A stretch of 64,000 nucleotides of DNA, from positions 868,001 through 932,000 of the forward strand of contig BCKC01000005.1 of the NCBI GenBank assembly GCA_001600455.1, given 5' to 3'. The position numbers were made by a program, and so were the translations under genes. Shown one piece after another: positions 57,512-64,000 of this stretch. The notes beneath the pieces were generated by a model that searched no databases, had not been told where the DNA came from, and saw nothing but the letters and a program-made list of their open reading frames with translations. The number at the start of each line of letters is the position of its first letter. Position 1 is the stretch's first letter. The stretch is from Endocalyx cinctus. Its lineage: Eukaryota > Ascomycota > Sordariomycetes > Amphisphaeriales > Apiosporaceae.

Positions 57512-58037
57512 GATAAGCGAATAACATTCATATACGTATATCTCGAATATTTTCTTGATCGCTTTTCAGGTGATAAGTTCCCGATTACAGCATAAATTCG
57601 ATAGGACACTTTTTTTTTCTTTTTTTTTCGCCTTTCGGGGGATTATCAAGTTTTATTATACACTGAAATATGATAAATTCATTTTGAGCTTATTCTTGTG
57701 GTTCGGGCGTAGAAAATCATGAGGATGGTGAAGAAAATGGAGAGTAAGTGAATTAATAGCAATTGAGAATGACTACAAGGGCTATATGTTTAGGTATTTT
57801 CCTGCAACTCTTACAACGGGTTTTTAGAACTACAAAATAACCAGCGCATGAAACAAATGAATATATATATATACGTCAGTGGAATAAGAAATTTGTTATC
57901 TACGAGTTGAAATAGTCATGTACATCATATGTTAGACTGAAATTTTATATCACGATTACTATCACAGGAATATCGACGTTTGACTTAATAAATATGAATT
58001 AGGGGAATTTTTGATCGAGTGCGCTCTTAGAAACTCA
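57512..58037. other. Intergenic region between TFIIIC subunit and GPI8
   Basis: 526 bp holding the TFIIIC gene promoter and the GPI8 3' region, with a T-rich block at 57610-57628. No gene seen. Confidence 0.4.
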
Positions 58038-59331
58038 TCATCTTTTCCCCGTTTCGAAATATGAGCTAAAAACCCAGAGCGCAGTGCAGCCGGCCAACGT
58101 TGTAGCTCCAACCACTTTCTTCATCCACCAATTCTCGTCCGTTAATTGTTTTGCAGTTACTTTCTTCTGCACAGGCGAAGTGATATGCGCTTTGAACGAT
58201 TCGGTAGTGCTTTGATTATCAGTTTTTGCCACTCCGGCGACCTCCTCTTCACGTGCTTCCTCGTCGGCCATTTGTCTAAGTTGAGCTATGGTTTTACTCA
58301 GTGCCAACATTTCCTCGTCAAGCATGGTCGCGTTCGTGGCGCCGTCAACTTCTACGTTCTGGATGTTACCGAAGAAATCAGTCAGGAGCCGGCTCCGAGC
58401 TACATCGGCACCTCCCTTAAAGAGATCGTATCGTACGCCAGCGTTCGAATGAATCTTCTCGTAAGTGTAGCTGTCGAACAGGTCACCAACTGTCTTCTTG
58501 CTACCCAGGTCCTTGACCTCGGATTCGAGGAATTCTAGATTGTAGTATGTATATCGATCGATAACGGCGACACCGACATCGTTATCGGCGTGGTGAGAAT
58601 ACGAGGACTGGTCTAACTCGGACGAGCCGGTGGCAATGATGTTAGGAGAGTATAGCTTGCTATACATGGTGTTGGCCTGACAAGTGTCGATCATGAAGAG
58701 AATTTCGTGGTATCTATATCATATCATATCATCTTAGTAACAAGTAAGAATAGAAGGGTGTAGCAGGTATATGTATATGCTCTCACCTTCTCTTCTCCCA
58801 CATCTGCTCAAAGGCATCGGCGAGATCAAATGCGCCAATTTCCTCGGCGTCCTGAAACTTCAAGAACTCGTTACCCCCGTGCCCGGTCATATAAACAAAT
58901 ATATTACTTCGGTCGTCGGTTAATAATCTCTTGCTACGGGGCATTTCATCCCCTACGCGGTCGGTCAAAAGTCGAATGAAGTTTTCTACGGTGACTTCGT
59001 AACCTCTATAATCGACTTCGATGTTGTCGCCGTACAGGTCGACGGCTCGATCGGAATTACTGTAAACGGTACCGGGGAAGGCATTACGTGGGTTGCAAGC
59101 CATATCGTCGGGCAGCATGAGGATGATCTGGGAGTCGGGTATACCGAGTCGCTTCACAGTTCGGTACATGGATAAGACATTGGCTAGATGTCGGTAGTTA
59201 AACCAAAATCTCGAGGTACCGACAAGAACGGCCCAATTACTGGTATGTTCGGCTTGGACATTTTGGATAGAAGTTAAGAGGAGGGATGAGGCGAGGAAGG
59301 CGGGAAACTGTAAGAAAGTAGATAACTTCAT
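58038..59331 (-). CDS. GPI8: GPI-anchor transamidase catalytic subunit
   Basis: Clan CD (C13-type) cysteine peptidase of the ER that removes the C-terminal signal of proproteins and attaches the GPI anchor. Exons 59331..58787 and 58713..58038 join in frame to 406 aa. The signal peptide is about 1-27. The conserved [32 protein letters not shown] follows at 32-63. The catalytic dyad is His151 in [16 protein letters not shown] and Cys193 in [14 protein letters not shown] luminal segment follows, then one C-terminal transmembrane helix near 375-400 ([20 protein letters not shown]) and a short GKR tail. Length and order match known Gpi8. The 73-bp intron lies between the two catalytic residues. 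Confidence 0.96.
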
Positions 59332-60890
59332 GATGACAACAAGACAAAGGAAACGTTTTTTTTTTTTTTTTTTCCTAGTAAGAGAGACGGTAGTGGATAT
59401 ACAATATACAATAATCTTAGATATAATGATGATAATTACATACACTATATCACAGGATTATCGAATTGCAAATATGAATGTAATCAATCAATGAGGATGT
59501 ATTCCATCCATTCGATTTACTACTATGGACTGTATTGTATTGTAGATTAATCATCGACGTCCATCTGCAACGCGCCCTTCCTGTCAACGTGTAAGCAGGG
59601 GGCATAAAAATTGATGGATTACACTAGGTTAACATACAGTACTTTGTACAAGTAAGGAGGCAGCCCCGGAGAATACAGAGCTGACAGAGTACATAGTACA
59701 GTAGGTTATAGCAGGGAGTTAGCTACTAATATTTGATTTGTAAGACACGCCAACTAACAATTAGGTAGTTCTGGTAGTCTATTAGACTTTAGTGTACAGA
59801 GTACAGTATGTCCAATGTCCATGGATCTAAACGAGGCACAGGAAGTATTGCATAAAATATTCTTTAAATACATATCATATATTATATTACATATCTTCAC
59901 TTATAGTGGACACCACATTACACCCGTGGACCTAGCTAGGTAATACCCGTGAAGTTTGAACAGTAATTACTGTACAGAGAGTACTCCGTACATACAAAGC
60001 ATACAAAGTGCTAAAGTAATGTGGAGGAATTACCCATGCTGTGTTACGCTAAACCTTCCTGGAGTTCTAAGGTGCATCGTGCCTATTCTAGTGGATTTGG
60101 ACCCTTGCGCACCTCCCGATAGCTCTACCGTATGTGGTAAAGATTCGACCTATGGTAAGGGGTCTTACCTAGGAGTTAGTACTAATTAACATTTCAGTGA
60201 CGTTTATTCTTTATTTTACTTACGCAGTACCAACGCTCAAGGGCTTTACTTTATTTAGATGCCCCGCGCTAAATAGATTTGAGAGAAAAAAAAAAAAAAA
60301 AAAAAAAGTAGGCAAGGGAGAAAAGAATGAGGAATACGAAAGAAAAAACCTCATTTACAACAGACATCAGCGGGAAAAATAAAAATAAATAAAATACAAT
60401 ACAATACAATAAATCTTTTATATCGACCGTTTATAAGATATAAATCAAGTAGGAATATTATCATATATCCATCTACCAAGTACTTACTTACTCACTCAAA
60501 CCTGTATTCTTCTGTATATCATTTAACCTACTCCGTACACCAAAGAGTACTACTTACTTACTATACTAAGTAATTAGATGCTTACCAATATTCTACCTCT
60601 CTACATATATTGTTATATCACCTTATTTACTCCCGCCGCCCAGGGTCGTACACTAATAATAGTCTCAGCTCTCTTGGGTTTGCCTTATTTTGATTTATTT
60701 TTATTTGTTTCTCGTTGATCTGACAGCTTGTCACATGTCTTAGCTTTTTCTAATCTCCCTAGTTTCCCTATAAACTTATTTGGTAGCTCTAAACTCTATT
60801 TCTGGTCCGCTCATCTTTTCTCTCGCGATACATAAACCGTCTCCTTTTTTTACTCGATTTATTCTAACTCGTCTTCAACAAGTCGAAGAT
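59332..60890. other. 1.6-kb divergent intergenic region
   Basis: Between GPI8 and the phosphatase gene. It contains an 18-T run (59356-59373), a 22-A run (60286-60307), an ACAAT repeat near 60392-60411 and two TACTCCGTA copies (59982-59990, 60529-60537). No supported gene. Confidence 0.5.
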
Positions 60891-63092
60891 ATGGGCCGTC
60901 CTCCAGCCTATATCTTTGTTGTTAGGTAAGGCCCTCGCTTATAAGTTTTCCGCTATGATGTAATTTAAGCAACCGACAAAGCTAATCTCAACCCCAGGCA
61001 TGGGAACCGTCTCGACGCCGCCGATAGGCAATGGCATCTATCATCCCCTACTCCTTATGATCCACCTTTAACATATGGTGGTTGGCTACAGTCCAAGACT
61101 GTTGGAGTGCGGATTGCTTCCATATTACAGGAACGAGAAGCAGAGGACGGAGCTGCCGCTGCTTTGGCTGCCGAAACCGCATCATCTACGATACCTACGA
61201 AGAAACGCCGATATAGGATTGTAGTACATAGTTCACCCTTTCTCCGTTGTATACAGACTTCTATCGCTATAAGTGCCGGCATCTCCTCAAATCCCCCGCA
61301 TTCCAAGCCGAACACTCACGAATCCTCGTCATCTCACGCGCCAAGGCATCACGCTACCCGCACCGTTCACTCTGCCTCCGTCTCCAATCCTAAATCCGCC
61401 CCCACTCTTCCAACCATAACGACCAGCCAACCTCCTTATTCTAATTCGCGCCATCCAACCCGGAAGATAGTCTTACGGCTGGATCCTTTCCTCGGAGAAT
61501 GGCTATCTCCCGATTATTTTGAGCATATTACCCCGCCACCAGACTCTTCTCTTATGCTGGCCAACGCCAAAGCCGAGTTACTACGAAGAGAAAACTACGA
61601 CGAATATCCTCATTTCTATACCCGCCATACCCCAAGTTCTTCCGCTCAGCTCTGGAACGCCTCCCCCGGCCGACCCCTGGATACCCTATCCAACCTGGCC
61701 GGCAGCCTTCCGAACCACGGTGACCATATCCGCGATGCGCATTCCGAACACGCCATAACTCATGGGTATAAGGCCCCGGTCCCCGCTTACGCTTTATCCA
61801 CCTCGGAGCCCATCCCCAGAGGATACGTTGCCCACGCTCGGGACGCTTGTGTGGACTTCGACTACCAGTGGGACTCGACGCGGGATAACTTGGGTTGGGG
61901 AAGCGGCGGGGTTTTGCCCGAGGAATGGGCCGCTATGCACCAGCGCTTCCGGAGAGGGTTGAAGCGGATGATTGAGTGGTACAGCTCAACCGAGAACCCC
62001 GGCGAGATGGTTACCAAGATTCACACACCCCCGAGCTCGGCCACGCTGGGATCTGAAACGGAAGATGGTGCCAAGAATCGGGATGATGAAGAGGCAGAGA
62101 TTGAAGATGTCGTCGTGCTAGTATCACACGGCGCCGGCTGTAACGCTCTTATTGGCGCCATCACGCACCAACCCGTGTTAGCAGACGTCGCTATGTCCTC
62201 GTTGACCATGGCTAAGCGACGATCAGAGTTTGGCGACTACGGGGGTGACGCTCAAAAAGATATAGCATCGTCTCTCGAAGCTGCTCTTCCAAAGAGCAGT
62301 CCCCTCGTATCCCAAATATATGACCTAAAATTGTTCGCAAATGTCGATCACCTTCAGCCCTCGGTCGCTCCCTCGGCACTTGGTCGTGCTCCGTTAGGTA
62401 CGGGCACTTCTGGTTTTCGGAACGTGTTCAACACGGGGTACACGTCGGCTCTTAAAGAAATTAATTTCGGTGTCATCCACGACGGCGGTACAAACGGTGG
62501 AGGAAATAGTCGAAAGAATACGGTAAATGCCTCTTTAGGTAGTATGAGAAAAGCATCCGGTGGTCCGTCAATGCCCGTGCGCAATCCCGCAACCGCTTAT
62601 CATGGAGGGTGGAACTCGGTTAACAGCGGCGGAAGCAGCTTCCCGGCCATTCAGCATAACCGCAGCGGGTCCTGGGGCCTGTGGATGCCAAAGCAAGAAG
62701 ACAGCGGAGCCCAAACACCCGAGAAAGAGGCGGACTCTCCCATGTTACTTGATTTTAGTCACGAAAAAGTAACCTTCCACAGAGCGGAGACGCCGGAGAG
62801 AAAATCATCAGCAGTTCAGACAGATCCGGTAGTAGAACGTGCATTAGACAGCTCTACTATACCTTCAAACTCTGCCGTCACTGCTCCGGAGAAGAGTCAG
62901 GCGAACGGATCTCATGTCGAACATAGACCGGAAGAAGAGGACGGTTTCGACGAAGAAGCCATGCCCGCTTCACATCTTTGGGCCGGGACCGGAAACGGTG
63001 GTCTGTGGGGATCTCCGAGGCCACCAGGTGAGGCTGAACGAATACGCGACTTCAGCGCTTCCAAGAGAAGATGGACCGTCAACGAGCGTTGA
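60891..63092 (+). CDS. Histidine phosphatase (phosphoglycerate mutase-like) superfamily protein with long C-terminal extension
   Basis: Exons 60891..60925 and 60998..63092 join in frame to 709 aa. Exon 1 encodes MGRPPAYIFVV plus two bases of the key arginine. The intron thus splits the RHG catalytic motif, RHGNRLDAAD at about 12-21, whose histidine is the phosphate acceptor. The second conserved part is RYRIVVHSSPFLRCIQTSIAIS (about 72-95), with the S-x-x-x-R-C-x-Q-T pattern of the family. The third is VVVLVSHGAGCNALIGAI near 405-420, with the second catalytic histidine. The phosphatase domain is therefore stretched by inserts (a Ser/His/Pro-rich one at about 100-160). A ~280-residue low-complexity C-terminal tail carries no known domain. 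A cytosolic or nuclear phosphatase is likely; the substrate is unknown. Confidence 0.87.
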
Positions 63093-64000
63093 CGTATTCG
63101 CGTATTTCAGTCTACTCGGACACTAGACGGTTCTCGCGGAGAGGGAAAATCGATACGGAGTGGAAATTTTTTTTTTTTTTAAACGAAATTTAGCATAGGT
63201 CATAGGTTTGCGCAAGGTTATTTATTACATTAGTCCGCTCAGTCAAGTTGGTATCCGCGAAAAAGCTTTCAGTATAGTTCTTAATGGTAATGCATGAATC
63301 ACCCAAAACGTGGTAATTATTGAACCAGTTTGGTTTTGATTTGAGAACCGTGTACTAAAGCTTGAAACTTTTCATATATATACCCAGGTAGGTATATATG
63401 TACACTTGGTATTTACTCAATACCGTATTTCGTCTGTGTCTTTTATAGATACCAGGTTGATCACGGATAATTTCATTATTCTGTAACACTTTACATCGTG
63501 CATATTGTGAGTTGCTTAGTACTCCGTAGACTTCGGCTGTTTGAGTTATATTAAGGAAACTCATCGATAATCTATGTAGTCCGATTCCGTTGATGGAATT
63601 TTTCCGACCGGGCCGCTATAAAGTTTGTAAATAATATATATTATGTGTAGGTGAGAGCTACTGCGCTGTAGATCACGGGAAAGGTGAGCGAACGTACACA
63701 CACATGCACACTTAAGTATATCTATATGAACAGGGTCTATTAATCATACGTGGAGTCATAAAAAGTCCGCATCAAGTCTTCCGCGATATCCATAAACGGT
63801 ACCCGCATATGCCGTGTTACGCCTCGGGGCCGAAATCTTTCGTTCTAGAAATTCTATTCTCCCCCTCTCTATAGCATCTCTGGGGCTGATAATCATAAAG
63901 AATATGAACCTGCTCAGGTGAACTTTCTCTCTTTCTCTCACTTCTTCGACATGCAGAATTTAATTTCTGTCCCATAACTCTAATCTTCCTCCCCCTATTT
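63093..64000. other. Right-end intergenic DNA
   Basis: No supported gene. A T-run lies at about 63167-63180 and one TACTCCGTA copy at 63520-63528. A neighbouring gene may begin beyond the window. Confidence 0.4.

Overview
The window is nuclear DNA of a filamentous ascomycete (Pezizomycotina). The genes are separate, mostly monocistronic, and carry short introns (about 50-150 bp, GT...AG) that I could place by reading frame and family conservation. The protein families are typical of moulds: Zn(II)2Cys6 regulator, HET-domain protein, GH10 xylanase, Dal5-type MFS carrier, FAD monooxygenases and uracil-catabolism Urc4. Intergenic DNA is AT-rich, with long A/T homopolymers and recurring TACCT/AGGTA and TACTCCGTA motifs. 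I cannot name the species.

Left part (1-25 kb): housekeeping genes. In order: COA4 (cut by the left edge), BPL1 biotin ligase, a Rossmann-fold reductase, PAM16/TIM16, YIP1, GTR1 (Rag GTPase), SHP1/p47 (Cdc48 cofactor), MIM1, OXA1, an FAD monooxygenase with no visible start codon, and URC4. Four of these (COA4, PAM16, MIM1, OXA1) serve mitochondrial biogenesis.

Middle part (25-51 kb): accessory. A gene-poor stretch holds a broken C-terminal relic of a GMC oxidoreductase and a single-pass membrane protein. Then comes a compact metabolic group: Zn2Cys6 regulator, an isocitrate-lyase-like protein that has lost the catalytic KKCGH motif, a PLP aminotransferase, a class I glutamine-amidotransferase-like protein, a Dal5-type carrier and a full-length 5-oxoprolinase. 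A HET-domain protein and a second FAD monooxygenase follow. The group looks like a co-regulated pathway that imports and breaks down (or makes) a gamma-glutamyl or 5-oxoproline-type nitrogen compound. This role is inferred from gene families only and is the best candidate for an undescribed system here.

Right part (51-64 kb): a secreted GH10 xylanase with a serine-rich N-terminal stalk, the TFIIIC subunit Sfc9/TFIIIC90 (five exons, one GC-AG intron), the GPI transamidase catalytic subunit GPI8, and a large histidine-phosphatase (phosphoglycerate mutase-like) protein.

Splice sites were placed by eye. Exon joins are given in each entry. No RNA genes, CRISPR arrays or intact transposons were recognised.
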